DNA of 64,000 nt from Lysinibacillus_B sp050613145 (GCF_050613145.1 NZ_CP192507.1:3596001-3660000), one strand, 5' to 3'. Counted from the stretch's first letter, positions 16,983 to 25,489 are shown. Program-made: numbers and translations. Notes: generated by a model not told the origin, from the sequence alone.

Positions 16983-17759
16983 TTACATGTATAGTCCACC
17001 ATTAACATTAATTGCTTGGCCGGTTACAAAGCTCGCTTGTGCTAAATATAGAACAGCCTCTGCCACTTCACCTGGTTGACCTAATCGTGGAATCGGCACT
17101 TTTGAAACGATCGATTGTTTTACATCTTCCGGCATTTCTGCAACCATTTCAGTTTCAATATATCCTGGACAAATGGCATTTACAGTAATCCCTTTGCTTG
17201 CTGTTTCTAAAGCTAAAGATTTTGTAAAACCTAATAAACCTGCTTTCGTTGCAGCATAGTTCGTTTGACCAAATGCCCCTGCCTGACCAACGATTGAACT
17301 AATGTTAATAATGCGCCCGAATTTTTGTTCCAACATATGTTCAATCACTTGTTTTGTTGTATTGAAAACCCCTGTTAAATTGACATCTAATACTTGATCC
17401 CAATCTTCTTTTTTCATTTTACGGAATGAACGGTCTTTCGTAATACCAGCATTATTAATCAAGATATCGACTTTACCGAAATGCTTTATTGTTTCATCAA
17501 TTAGTTTTTGCGTATCTTCTGGAACGGCTACATTCGCTTGAACCGCTAAAACTGTCCCATCATTTTTTTCAATTTGCTGAACTACCTCAAGCATACATTC
17601 AGTCCCTTGTTGATAAGTCGCTACTACTTTTGCACCGTTTTTAGCTAAAGTTTTTGCGATTTCTGCCCCGATACCACGTGATGCGCCAGTCACAATTGCC
17701 ACTTTCCCTAGTAATGGTTTTTGAATCTCAACTTGGTTTTCTTGTAATAATACTGTCAT
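16983..17759 (-). CDS. phaB: acetoacetyl-CoA reductase PhaB
   Basis: 258 residues from ATG 17759, chosen because GAGGAGAG lies 7 nt upstream (two TTG codons precede it). SDR motifs: TGASRGIG, NNAG followed by ITKDRSFRKM, a catalytic Ser (ISSIVGQAG) and YAATK. ITKDxxxxKM is characteristic of acetoacetyl-CoA/3-oxoacyl reductases. It makes (R)-3-hydroxybutyryl-CoA with NADPH for PhaC. Located between phaR and phaC, the standard order in Bacillus PHA operons, which separates it from FabG. Confidence 0.94.
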   Translation of the reverse strand: MTVLLQENQVEIQKPLLGKVAIVTGASRGIGAEIAKTLAKNGAKVVATYQQGTECMLEVVQQIEKNDGTVLAVQANVAVPEDTQKLIDETIKHFGKVDILINNAGITKDRSFRKMKKEDWDQVLDVNLTGVFNTTKQVIEHMLEQKFGRIINISSIVGQAGAFGQTNYAATKAGLLGFTKSLALETASKGITVNAICPGYIETEMVAEMPEDVKQSIVSKVPIPRLGQPGEVAEAVLYLAQASFVTGQAINVNGGLYM

Positions 17760-17840
17760 CAACAATCTCTCCTCTTAATTTAATATTCATTTGCTTTTTC
17801 GAAATATCATTTACTTCGATTTTTTGTAAATATATTTTAC

Positions 17841-18272
17841 TTAGCTATTTGAATTACGCGGAGGCGAAGCGGGAGGGGTACTCGGTTTAGAAAGTAATTC
17901 AATGACCGTATCCAATTTTTTATCTAATTTCGTGACAGCTCTCTTTAAAGAATCAATTTCTTTTGCTGTATTTTCTGTTACGCTATCTAATTGATCTTCT
18001 AAATCAATAATTTTCGTTTCAACATTGATAATTAATGATGCCGTATTGGCCACATCCTCACGAGTAGGCACATTAATTTGCTTCAAGTAAGACTCTGTAA
18101 TGACATTAAAAAATTCCTGTTGCTGTAAATATTGACTTTGGACTTGCCCTAATACTTCCGCAAAAGATTTTTGTTCTAACGTCTCTTGAATAATATCACG
18201 CCAAGAACTTTCTGCTTTGTCATACAAATCTTTCCATAAACTAAAAGCTTCAAATGGAGTTTTATTGGTCAA
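17841..18272 (-). CDS. phaR: PHA synthase regulatory subunit PhaR
   Basis: 143 residues. The start is TTG at 18272, because AGGAGAGG lies 7 nt upstream and the protein then begins (M)TNKTPFEAFSLWKDLYDK, as PhaR proteins do; an upstream in-frame ATG would add 23 unlikely residues. Helical, with a coiled coil at about residues 75-125 (ETKIIDLEDQLDSV, LKRAVTKLDKKLD), and a Pro/Ser-rich tail. It forms the active class IV synthase with PhaC. First gene of phaR-phaB-phaC and shorter than the about 200 residues of the B. megaterium protein. Confidence 0.92.
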   Translation of the reverse strand: MTNKTPFEAFSLWKDLYDKAESSWRDIIQETLEQKSFAEVLGQVQSQYLQQQEFFNVITESYLKQINVPTREDVANTASLIINVETKIIDLEDQLDSVTENTAKEIDSLKRAVTKLDKKLDTVIELLSKPSTPPASPPRNSNS

Positions 18273-18313
18273 TATAAATCCTCTCCTATTTTTAGAATTT
18301 TCCCAACAATTAA

Positions 18314-18341
18314 AATTTACCACATATGTAAATTTTTTCAA
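18314..18341 (-). promoter_or_regulatory. SigA-type promoter of phaR-phaB-phaC
   Basis: On the minus strand TTGAAA (18341-18336) and TAAATT (18319-18314) are 16 bp apart, placing the start near 18305, upstream of the phaR ribosome site. Confidence 0.6.
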
Positions 18342-18424
18342 TATGTTATTGTGACAAAAATATTACTTTTACACAAAAAACACAATTGTAATTTTTGGTA
18401 CTTATAATTTATTTATGTTAATTG

Positions 18425-18457
18425 TTGACAAAATATTCGTGTAGGTGTAAATTACAC
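18425..18457 (+). promoter_or_regulatory. phaQ promoter with a palindromic operator
   Basis: TTGACA (18425-18430) and TAAATT (18448-18453) have a 17-bp spacer. The perfect palindrome GTGTAAATTACAC (18445-18457) covers the -10 box. PhaQ of B. megaterium is an autoregulator of this kind of locus, so this is a good candidate for its binding site. Confidence 0.7.
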
Positions 18458-18491
18458 TTATAAGCTAATTAACTATAGGTGGTGATAAATC

Positions 18492-19022
18492 ATGAAATCA
18501 GAGGAAAGTAATGACAAAGTAAAAAATCCGAATATTGGAGCACCTAAAAATTTTTTAGTTCCGATTATGTTATTACATCTTCGTGAGTGGAATTCGCACG
18601 GCTATGAATTGATGGAAAAATTAACGACATTTGGTATCAACTCTGTAGATCAAGGCAATTTTTATCGCTTATTAAGGCAACTTGAGAAAGATTCACTTGT
18701 CACATCCGCTTGGGATACAAATTCAAGTGGTCCAGCAAAACGTATTTATTCCATTACGGAAGCCGGCGAAAAATATTTAGATATGTGGGCAGGTTCTTTA
18801 AATCAGTACCAAAAGTTATTGAACAATTTTTTCAATCTATACAATCCTTTTTATACTCCAAGTCAGTCACTTCAAGAAAAACAACAAACTGTAACAGCTT
18901 CAGCAGCCAAAAAAACTACTAAGACTACTACTATCCCAGAAACGAATGCACCTAAACAAAATACAACTGTTAGAAAAAGAAGAAATACTAGAACTGCTAG
19001 ACAAACGAAAAACGAACAATAA
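18492..19022 (+). CDS. phaQ: PadR-type PHA-responsive repressor PhaQ with a basic C-terminal tail
   Basis: 176 residues. A winged helix of the PadR type spans about residues 17-105 (PIMLLHLREWNSHGYELMEKL, GNFYRLLRQLEKDSLV, RIYSITEAGEKYL). In B. megaterium PhaQ represses phaQ-phaP and responds to PHB itself. The last about 40 residues are low in complexity and rich in Lys, Arg and Thr (AAKKTTKTTT, VRKRRNTRTAR), which I do not expect in ordinary PhaQ and which may bind nucleic acid or granules. GGTGGTG precedes the ATG. Divergent from phaR, 69 bp ahead of phaP. Confidence 0.9.
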   Translation: MKSEESNDKVKNPNIGAPKNFLVPIMLLHLREWNSHGYELMEKLTTFGINSVDQGNFYRLLRQLEKDSLVTSAWDTNSSGPAKRIYSITEAGEKYLDMWAGSLNQYQKLLNNFFNLYNPFYTPSQSLQEKQQTVTASAAKKTTKTTTIPETNAPKQNTTVRKRRNTRTARQTKNEQ

Positions 19023-19091
19023 TCTTTGGATGTTATGCACTTCGTTGCATTCATTATAAAAAATAAAAGGTAATTAACGGGAGGAACAATA

Positions 19092-19589
19092 ATGAACAAT
19101 GATGTATTACAAAAAAGTATGGATACTCTTTGGGATGGATGGTTAAACAGCTTTAAATTAGTTCAAGAATTTCAAGATGAAGTAGAGAAAAAAGCTATAC
19201 AAGCAGTCGAAAGTCAAAAAGAATGGCTAAAATCTACTGTGTCTACATTAAATTCAATTGAGGAAGAATCGAAAAAAGCTTCTAAAGAATGGCAAGATAA
19301 AGTAAAGGTCAGTTTAAATGAGATGAATAAAAATAAGCAATTAGATCAAGTAACAAACTGGCTAGACAGTTTACAGGATATTAACGAAAAGGTACAATCC
19401 TTCACGTGGAAACCGAACCACGCTATCTTAGATCTTCTTGAAAATTCGCAAGAGCAATGGGAAGCGACGGCTAAAAAAGCAATCGAACATCAAAAACAAG
19501 AACGCAGCGAAGCATTCAAGAAAATAGAAGAGCTTGCTGGTGAGTTAAAAGAAACGCATAAACGTCTATTAGCAGTAGGCAAAGAGTAA
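19092..19589 (+). CDS. phaP: polyhydroxyalkanoate granule phasin PhaP
   Basis: 165 residues, almost fully helical with long amphipathic stretches (VQEFQDEVEKKAIQAVESQKEWLKS), no Cys, no signal peptide. Its place after phaQ and its composition fit the Bacillus phasin PhaP, which coats PHB granules and limits their size. GGGAGG precedes the ATG by 7 nt. It is probably expressed with phaQ from the PhaQ-controlled promoter; two terminators follow. Confidence 0.9.
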   Translation: MNNDVLQKSMDTLWDGWLNSFKLVQEFQDEVEKKAIQAVESQKEWLKSTVSTLNSIEEESKKASKEWQDKVKVSLNEMNKNKQLDQVTNWLDSLQDINEKVQSFTWKPNHAILDLLENSQEQWEATAKKAIEHQKQERSEAFKKIEELAGELKETHKRLLAVGKE

Positions 19590-19608
19590 TAGTAGCTATT
19601 ACTCTTTT
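19583..19608 (+). terminator. terminator overlapping the phaP stop codon
   Basis: AGAGTAATAG (19583-19592) and CTATTACTCT (19596-19605) form a 10-bp stem with a 3-nt loop and a following T run; the phaP stop lies inside the left arm. Confidence 0.75.
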
Positions 19609-19656
19609 ACCTAAGCATTTGCCTTACACTCTACCTAAAACTTGTTAGGCACTACT

Positions 19657-19690
19657 AGGTTGTGACAGCTGCCACTGTCGCAACCTTTTT
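19657..19690 (+). terminator. second terminator downstream of phaP
   Basis: AGGTTGTGACAG and CTGTCGCAACCT pair over 12 bp (one G-U) and are followed by TTTTT. It probably reinforces the phaP end or is a second, growth-state-dependent end. Confidence 0.85.
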
Positions 19691-19843
19691 AACGTCTTTT
19701 TAGCAAGTCTCATGGAAAATGCTCTTACCTAAATAGTAAAGGTTCTGTTGAATATGTGCAATCCATTTCACTATTCAATTTAGATGCAAGGTTACATAAA
19801 ATATATTTGATTCGATATGTGCACTATTTTAATAAACCTTTAA

Positions 19844-21208
19844 CTAACGTGAATGTACCTTTTCCCCTTGTACCCATACTTCACGAATGTTTTCTGGGCG
19901 GGCTAAATACATCATTTTTTGGAAAATATCGTGTAAAGGCTCATTCGCCTCGTAAATTGGTAATCTAGCTGACGGAATCGTCGTATCAATCACTTGAACA
20001 TCCCACGTATAATTCTCAGCTAAGCGCCCGATTGGTAAGCTTAAGCTTTCTCCTCCCCCAGCAGTGGCGAAGTAAAAGGCTTCATTTACCGTAATGCGTG
20101 CATTCGGTACACCGCGCTCATTTGCAGGAAGCGCCGGGTTCACCCCATCCTCTAACATACGAGAGGACATGACCGCTTGACGAATATTATCAAATAGACT
20201 AGGAGAAAAACCGCCTGAAATATCGGAACCCAGACCAATTTCAACCCCTTTTGCATGGAAATGCGCAAGCGGAATCACGCTATTAGCAAAATACGCATTG
20301 GAAATTGGGCAATGACTAATCGCCGTTCCTGTTTGTGCAAATAAGTCAGCATCGGCATCATCTAAGAAATTACAGTGCGCCATGACTGATTTTTCACGTA
20401 AAAGCCCGAAATCATGTAAGGCAAAGGCATCATTTTTACCATAGCGTTCTTGTACATATTGATGCGCCCAATCACTTTCACTACAATGTGATTGAATATA
20501 CGTATCATACTTAGCCGCTAATTCCCCTAACCCTTGTAGCCCTTCACTTGTACAGCTTGGGATAAAACGCGGTGTCACAACAGGATAAACGCCTTGCTTT
20601 ACGGACTTCGCTAATTCCTTTACCGCTAAAATAAATTCTTCCGTATCTACTAGCGCCGTCTTCGTATCAGCATCGCGATAATATGTTGGAGTCTGCTCTG
20701 GATCGTCCATCACGACTTTTCCAACTAATCCTCGCTGTCCTTTTTTCGCACAAATTTCAGCAAGTAAAATACTAGCTTCTTTATGCACTGTCGCAAAATA
20801 AAGGGCTGTTGTCGTACCATTTGCTAATAAAGTACTGACAACATCTTCATACACCATCTTAGCAAACGATAAATCCGAAAATTTCGATTCAATCGGGAAT
20901 GTATAAGTGTTTAGCCAATCGAAAAGCGGAATATCCAATGCCGTTCCCGATTGTGCCCATTGGGGTGCGTGCACATGCAAATCAACAAATCCCGGAAGGA
21001 AATACTGCCCTTTCGCTAACCGATGGAAGTTTTCCTTACCTTCATACATACTTAGTAATGTGTCATAATCTTCATCTGCTGGTGCAACCACCTTTTCAAT
21101 CATGCCCTCTGCATTGATACAAAAAAGATGATTTTCTAATATGTGAAGTTCTTTTAGAGAGTTGCTCGAAAAAGCAGTTCCTTGAAAAATATGTGTGTAG
21201 TTCGACAT
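19844..21208 (-). CDS. guaD: guanine deaminase (amidohydrolase family)
   Basis: 454 residues. Amidohydrolase metal motifs are GFVDLHVHAPQ (about residue 70), SHCSES (about 240), MAHCNFL (about 275) and LGSDISGG (about 327, the catalytic Asp). The APQWAQSGTALDIPLFDWLNTYTFPIE segment after the first motif is typical of guanine deaminase of the animal/E. coli GuaD type rather than the short B. subtilis enzyme. It converts guanine to xanthine and ammonia in the cytoplasm. AGGAGC precedes the ATG; a promoter-like TATACT box lies upstream. Monocistronic. Other purine-ring deaminases are possible but less likely. Confidence 0.9.
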   Translation of the reverse strand: MSNYTHIFQGTAFSSNSLKELHILENHLFCINAEGMIEKVVAPADEDYDTLLSMYEGKENFHRLAKGQYFLPGFVDLHVHAPQWAQSGTALDIPLFDWLNTYTFPIESKFSDLSFAKMVYEDVVSTLLANGTTTALYFATVHKEASILLAEICAKKGQRGLVGKVVMDDPEQTPTYYRDADTKTALVDTEEFILAVKELAKSVKQGVYPVVTPRFIPSCTSEGLQGLGELAAKYDTYIQSHCSESDWAHQYVQERYGKNDAFALHDFGLLREKSVMAHCNFLDDADADLFAQTGTAISHCPISNAYFANSVIPLAHFHAKGVEIGLGSDISGGFSPSLFDNIRQAVMSSRMLEDGVNPALPANERGVPNARITVNEAFYFATAGGGESLSLPIGRLAENYTWDVQVIDTTIPSARLPIYEANEPLHDIFQKMMYLARPENIREVWVQGEKVHSR

Positions 21209-21245
21209 AGATGCTCCTTCAATGTTGTAATATTCGAATGCTATC

Positions 21246-21275
21246 AGTATAGGGGATTTTTATAAAAAAGTCGAA
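21246..21275 (-). promoter_or_regulatory. candidate SigA promoter of guaD
   Basis: On the minus strand TTCGAC (21275-21270) and TATACT (21251-21246) are 18 bp apart, about 38 bp before the guaD ATG. The -35 box is weak. Confidence 0.45.
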
Positions 21276-21395
21276 AGTATAATACGAGGTAACTTTGCTT
21301 ATATTTCATATATTAATAGCTGGTACAAGTGTATCGCGATCGCCACAGCACTTACTCCCCCTTGCTTGAGGAGCAATGTCTTTTGGGGAAATAAC

Positions 21396-21434
21396 AAAAA
21401 CAGGTGACGCACTATTTTCGTCACCTGTTTTATC
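21396..21434. terminator. hairpin terminator left beside a gene remnant
   Basis: AAACAGGTGACG (21398-21409) and CGTCACCTGTTT (21419-21430) form a 12-bp stem with T or A runs on both sides. On the minus strand it lies 25 bp past the biotinyl-domain remnant and was probably its terminator. Confidence 0.75.
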
Positions 21435-21457
21435 TAAAATGCACTAAGGGGGGCAAA

Positions 21458-21541
21458 TTACGTTAATTTAATAAGTCAGTCTCCTGTTGAAATGGCGTTG
21501 CCCGCTTCTACATAAATTTCTTTCACAATGCTGTCTTGTAA
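21458..21541 (-). pseudogene. remnant of a biotinyl/lipoyl-domain protein C-terminus
   Basis: On the minus strand 28 codons read LQDSIVKEIYVEAGNAISTGD, stop, LIKLT, then TAA. VKEIYVEAGNAISTGDxLIKL is the C-terminal half of a biotin-carboxyl-carrier domain (V-x-x-G-D-x-V-x-x-G-x-x-L-I-x-I). The in-frame TGA at 21478-21476 could be a single-base change from TTA. Everything upstream, including the biotinylated Met-Lys-Met, is gone. It sits between guaD and lutR with its old terminator still in place. Confidence 0.6.
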
Positions 21542-21650
21542 CAACCGATTATGATTACACCTATGACTTTCCTCAAAATTTTTATTTTCAAATTTCAAAA
21601 GCAACTTCATGTATAATGAAAACAATGTGAATAATAAAGAGGTGTAACCT

Positions 21651-22367
21651 TTGGCATATAAAAAAATTAAAACGAAAAAGATTTACGAAGAAATAACCGA
21701 CATGCTACTACACTCTATTCGTTCAGGAGAATTAAAGCCAGGGGATCGATTAGATTCAGTTGAACAGCTTGCAGAACAATTACAGGTGAGTCGACCGGCT
21801 GTTCGGGAAGCACTTTCCGCTTTGAAAGCGATGGGACTAATTGAAATTAAGCAAGGGTCTGGCACGTTTGTGAAAGAAACGCCAAAACAGGAAATTGTTT
21901 TTCCATATGCTCCTCAACTGACGAAACAAGACATCGAACATTTACTGGAAGTGCGGAAAATCCTTGAAGTTGGTACTGCTGGATATGCTGCTAAAAATCG
22001 CAATGAAGAAGATATAGCTACTTTAGAAGTGATCTTAGAACAAATGAAACATGCACATGGTAATGAAGAACTCGGTGAAAAAACAGATTTCCAATTCCAC
22101 TCCGCTATTGCAAAAGCATCCCAAAATCCCATGCTCTTCAATTTACTCAACCAAGTGTCTGAAACGATGATTGAAACGATGCGTGAAACTCGCCGCATTT
22201 GGCTATATTCAAAAATTGCAACGAGTGAGCAACTATTTGAAGAACATATGAACATTTATCTTGCGATTAAAGAGGGCAATGAATTATTAGCAGAGCAATG
22301 TATGGATTTACATTTAGAAAATGTTCGTGCCACTTTAATGCAATATTTCGAATCAACGAACGGTTAA
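21651..22367 (+). CDS. lutR: GntR/FadR-family regulator LutR
   Basis: 238 residues from a TTG start at 21651 (AGAGGTG upstream). N-terminal winged helix (LKPGDRLDSVEQLAEQLQVSRPAVREALSALKAMGLIEIKQGSGTFV), then an FCD-type ligand domain with helices carrying DFQFHSAIAKAS and EEHMNIYLAIKEG, whose Asp/His residues bind metal. In B. subtilis LutR represses lutABC and is relieved by lactate. It lies just before lutABC in the same direction, has its own terminator, and a TCATC-N-GATGA operator is present at the lutA promoter. Confidence 0.92.
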   Translation: MAYKKIKTKKIYEEITDMLLHSIRSGELKPGDRLDSVEQLAEQLQVSRPAVREALSALKAMGLIEIKQGSGTFVKETPKQEIVFPYAPQLTKQDIEHLLEVRKILEVGTAGYAAKNRNEEDIATLEVILEQMKHAHGNEELGEKTDFQFHSAIAKASQNPMLFNLLNQVSETMIETMRETRRIWLYSKIATSEQLFEEHMNIYLAIKEGNELLAEQCMDLHLENVRATLMQYFESTNG

Positions 22368-22422
22368 AAAGTGACAATATGAAAAGACATTTTTAAGCCG
22401 GAATGTTTGCGACCACCGAAGA

Positions 22423-22455
22423 AGCTGTCCAATAAGTAGGACGGCTCTTTTTTTT
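22423..22455 (+). terminator. terminator between lutR and lutA
   Basis: AGCTGTCC (22423-22430) and GGACGGCT (22439-22446) form an 8-bp stem with one G-U, followed by a long T run. It separates the regulator from the operon. Confidence 0.85.
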
Positions 22456-22486
22456 GAAAATTTCGCCTAAAGTGCTTTCTTTTTTG

Positions 22487-22535
22487 TTGACCTCTGTAGT
22501 AATATACTTATTAAATACCAAAGTCATCAGATGAC
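22487..22535 (+). promoter_or_regulatory. lutABC promoter with LutR operator
   Basis: TTGACC (22487-22492) and TATTAA (22509-22514) are 16 bp apart. The perfect palindrome GTCATC-A-GATGAC (22523-22535) lies at the expected transcription start; it contains TCATC-N-GATGA, the LutR box described for B. subtilis. LutR bound here would block transcription. Confidence 0.75.
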
Positions 22536-22572
22536 CTGTTGAATTATATAAATATAATAAGGGGTGGAAACT

Positions 22573-23289
22573 TTGAAAGTTACTCTTTTTGCTACATGTT
22601 TAGTCGATATGTTCCAAGGAAATGTCGGAAAAGCAACTGTCGAATTGCTTGAACGTTTAGGGTGTGAAATTGATTTTCCAGAGAATCAAATTTGCTGCGG
22701 GCAGCCATCTTACAATAGCGGTTATGTAGAAGAAACAAAAAATACAATAAAAAAAATGATTGTTACATTTGAGCATGCGGAATATATCGTTTCTCCTTCG
22801 GGTTCCTGTGCTTATATGTTGAAGGAGTATCCAGAAATTTTTAAAGGAGATCCGATTTGGGAGCCAAAAGCTCAAGCACTTGCAAATAAAACATATGAGT
22901 TGACGGACTTTATCGTCAACGTTTTAAAAGTTGAACATGTCGGAGCGAAATTAAACGGTACTGCAACCTATCACTGCTCATGTCATATGACAAGACTGTT
23001 AGGTGTGAAAGATGCGCCGATTACATTGTTAAAAAATGTCGAAGGTTTAAATTTTGTTGAGTTACCAGGTAAAGATCGATGTTGTGGCTTTGGCGGAACA
23101 TTTTCTGTGAAAATGGGTAATATTTCTGGACAAATGGTTGATGAGAAAGTACAAGATGTCGAATCGACAGGAGCTAATTATTTAATTGGGGCAGATGCAG
23201 GATGCCTGATTAATATCGGTGGGCGTATCGGTCGTGAAGGGAAACCTATTAAAGTAATGCATATTGCAGAAGTATTAAATACTCGCTAA
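22573..23289 (+). CDS. lutA: L-lactate oxidation protein LutA (CCG-domain Fe-S subunit)
   Basis: 238 residues from a TTG at 22573; the start MKVTLFATCLVDMFQGNVGKA matches LutA, and GGGGTGG lies upstream (an in-frame GTG at 22564 overlaps that site). Two Cys-rich CCG domains are visible: CLVD with ICCGQPSYNSG, and CHMTRLLG with CCGFGGTFS, as in GlpC/HdrD-type electron carriers. With LutB and LutC it oxidises L-lactate to pyruvate in the cytoplasm. First gene of lutABC, 14 bp from lutB. Confidence 0.96.
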   Translation: MKVTLFATCLVDMFQGNVGKATVELLERLGCEIDFPENQICCGQPSYNSGYVEETKNTIKKMIVTFEHAEYIVSPSGSCAYMLKEYPEIFKGDPIWEPKAQALANKTYELTDFIVNVLKVEHVGAKLNGTATYHCSCHMTRLLGVKDAPITLLKNVEGLNFVELPGKDRCCGFGGTFSVKMGNISGQMVDEKVQDVESTGANYLIGADAGCLINIGGRIGREGKPIKVMHIAEVLNTR

Positions 23290-23302
23290 GGGGGGATTTG
23301 CA

Positions 23303-24727
23303 ATGTCGATGAAAACGAGTGATAAACAATTTAAAGAACGTGTGACAGATAATTTATCCGATACATTTATGCGTGGTGCCGTATCAGCCGCACAGGAACG
23401 TTTCCAAACACGGCGTCTAGCAGCTGCTGAAACCCTCGGAAACTGGGAGGAATGGCGTTCACACGGTGAAGAAATCCGCCAGCACGTACTCAATCATTTA
23501 GATTATTATTTACATCAGCTAAGCGAAAATGTAGCAAAACGTGGTGGTCATGTATTTTTTGCGCAAACCGCTGAAGAAGCATCCAACTACATTCAACAAG
23601 TAGCTAAAGAGAAACAAGCAAAAAAAATTGTCAAATCCAAATCGATGGTGACGGAAGAAATTCATATGAATGCAGCGCTTGAGGCAATCGGTTGTGACGT
23701 AATTGAAACAGACCTTGGTGAGTATATTTTACAAGTGGATGATCATGAGCCACCTTCTCATATCGTTGTACCTGCACTGCATAAAAATAAAGAACAAATT
23801 CGCGATGTGTTTAAAGAGAAACAAGGCTATGATAAAACATCCAAACCGGAAGAACTTGCGCTTCATGCACGAGAAAAATTGCGTCAAGAATATTTAACAG
23901 CAGATATCGGCATCACTGGCTGTAACTTTGCCATCGCCGAGAGTGGCTCCATTACACTTGTAACGAATGAAGGGAATGCAGATTTAGTTGCAGCCTTACC
24001 GAAAACGCAAATTACCGTAATGGGAATGGAGCGTATCGTACCAACGTTTCAAGAAATGGATGTACTCGTAAGCTTACTGACACGAAGTGCGGTTGGACAA
24101 AAGCTGACAAGCTATATTACAACATTAACTGGTGTGCGCGATGAAGGAGATTCAGATGGACCGGAAGAATTCCACTTAGTCATTGTCGATAACGGTCGCT
24201 CTGATATTTTAGGTAGCGAGTTCCAACCAATTTTACAATGTATTCGCTGTGCTGCCTGTGTCAATGTTTGCCCCGTATATCGTCATGTTGGCGGTCATAC
24301 GTATGGCTCCATTTATTCAGGTCCAGTAGGTGCGGTACTTTCTCCCCTTTTAGGTGGCTATGACGATTATAAAGAATTACCATATGCGTCTACCTTATGT
24401 GGAGCTTGTACAGACGCTTGCCCTGTGAAAATTCCGCTCCATCAATTGCTTCATAAACACCGTCAAGTAATTGTTGAGCAAGAAGGACGAGCACCTTTCA
24501 CTGAAAAAATGATGATGAAAGCGTTTGGTTTTGGTAGTTCATCTTCAGGATTATATGGCTTGGCGAATAAAATGGCGAAGCCCGTGATGTCTCCTTTCAC
24601 AAAAGGCGATAAAATTACAAACGGCCCAGGACCACTAAAGGCTTGGACTGAGGAACGTGACTTCCCTGCTCCGAATAAAGAAAATTTCCGTCAATGGATG
24701 AAAGAACGAACGAAAGGAGACAAATAA
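23303..24727 (+). CDS. lutB: L-lactate oxidation iron-sulfur protein LutB
   Basis: 474 residues. An N-terminal LUD domain (GITGCNFAIAESGSI, near residue 210) is followed by a two-cluster ferredoxin region: CIRCAACVNVCPVYR (about 313) and CGACTDACPVKIP (about 363). A C-terminal DUF3390-like tail follows. It is the Fe-S/flavin-associated part of the LutABC complex passing electrons from lactate. AGGGGGG precedes the ATG. lutC follows by 1 bp. Confidence 0.96.
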   Translation: MSMKTSDKQFKERVTDNLSDTFMRGAVSAAQERFQTRRLAAAETLGNWEEWRSHGEEIRQHVLNHLDYYLHQLSENVAKRGGHVFFAQTAEEASNYIQQVAKEKQAKKIVKSKSMVTEEIHMNAALEAIGCDVIETDLGEYILQVDDHEPPSHIVVPALHKNKEQIRDVFKEKQGYDKTSKPEELALHAREKLRQEYLTADIGITGCNFAIAESGSITLVTNEGNADLVAALPKTQITVMGMERIVPTFQEMDVLVSLLTRSAVGQKLTSYITTLTGVRDEGDSDGPEEFHLVIVDNGRSDILGSEFQPILQCIRCAACVNVCPVYRHVGGHTYGSIYSGPVGAVLSPLLGGYDDYKELPYASTLCGACTDACPVKIPLHQLLHKHRQVIVEQEGRAPFTEKMMMKAFGFGSSSSGLYGLANKMAKPVMSPFTKGDKITNGPGPLKAWTEERDFPAPNKENFRQWMKERTKGDK

Positions 24728-24728
24728 C

Positions 24729-25445
24729 ATGAACGGAATGATTCACAACCGCGATCAGTTTTTAACAAACATTGCGAGTAAACTTGGTCGTGAACGTTTG
24801 ACGACTATCACAAAACCTATGTGGCAATACGAGCCTCAACATCAAGTGCTAGCGGGCTTAAATCAAGATGAACTGTTAGAAATATTAATTGAACAATGTA
24901 AAAACATTCATACGAATATACTCGTTACCAATTCCAATACATTGCCTACTGTCGTGAATGACGTTGTCAAATCATACGGCGCAGGATCCGTTGTCGCATG
25001 GCAAGATGAGCGTTTTCACACATTTGGGCTAGACACACTCATGAATGAACAATGGCCAAGTGAAAATATCCAACTTCATTATTGGCATGAAGAGGCTGGC
25101 GCTGACAACATCCGATTGGCTGAGCAGGCGAAAGTGGGCATGACGATTAGTGAAATGACGCTTGCCGAATCGGGTACAGCGGTGTTATATAGCGGGAAAC
25201 ATCGCGGGCGTTGTGTTAGCTTCTTGCCCGAAAACTCCATTATATTCATACCAAAAAGCACAATCGTACCACGTATGACACAAGCAGCAAAAAAAATACA
25301 TGACATGATTAAAAATGGTGAGCAAGTCGCTTCATGTGTGAATTTCATTACAGGGCCAAGTAATTCAGCAGATATCGAAATGATTCTTGTAGTAGGTGTT
25401 CATGGACCAGTGAAAATGACCTATATCGTTATAGAAGATCAGTAA
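24729..25445 (+). CDS. lutC: L-lactate oxidation protein LutC (LUD domain)
   Basis: 238 residues. Single LUD domain; MTISEMTLAESGTAVLYSGKHRGRCVSFLPENSI and ITGPSNSADIEMILVVGVHGP are the conserved segments of LutC/YkgG proteins. It is the third subunit needed for lactate oxidation. AAGGAG lies inside the end of lutB and the two genes nearly touch. A terminator follows directly. Confidence 0.95.
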   Translation: MNGMIHNRDQFLTNIASKLGRERLTTITKPMWQYEPQHQVLAGLNQDELLEILIEQCKNIHTNILVTNSNTLPTVVNDVVKSYGAGSVVAWQDERFHTFGLDTLMNEQWPSENIQLHYWHEEAGADNIRLAEQAKVGMTISEMTLAESGTAVLYSGKHRGRCVSFLPENSIIFIPKSTIVPRMTQAAKKIHDMIKNGEQVASCVNFITGPSNSADIEMILVVGVHGPVKMTYIVIEDQ

Positions 25446-25450
25446 ATAGA

Positions 25451-25489
25451 AGAGAGGCGTTCAAAAATAACTTCTTGGACGCCTCTTTG
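25451..25489. terminator. terminator between convergent lutC and spoVR
   Basis: AGAGAGGCGTTC and GGACGCCTCT pair over about 10 bp with a 14-nt loop, followed by TTTGTTT on the plus strand. It can serve both operons. Confidence 0.8.
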
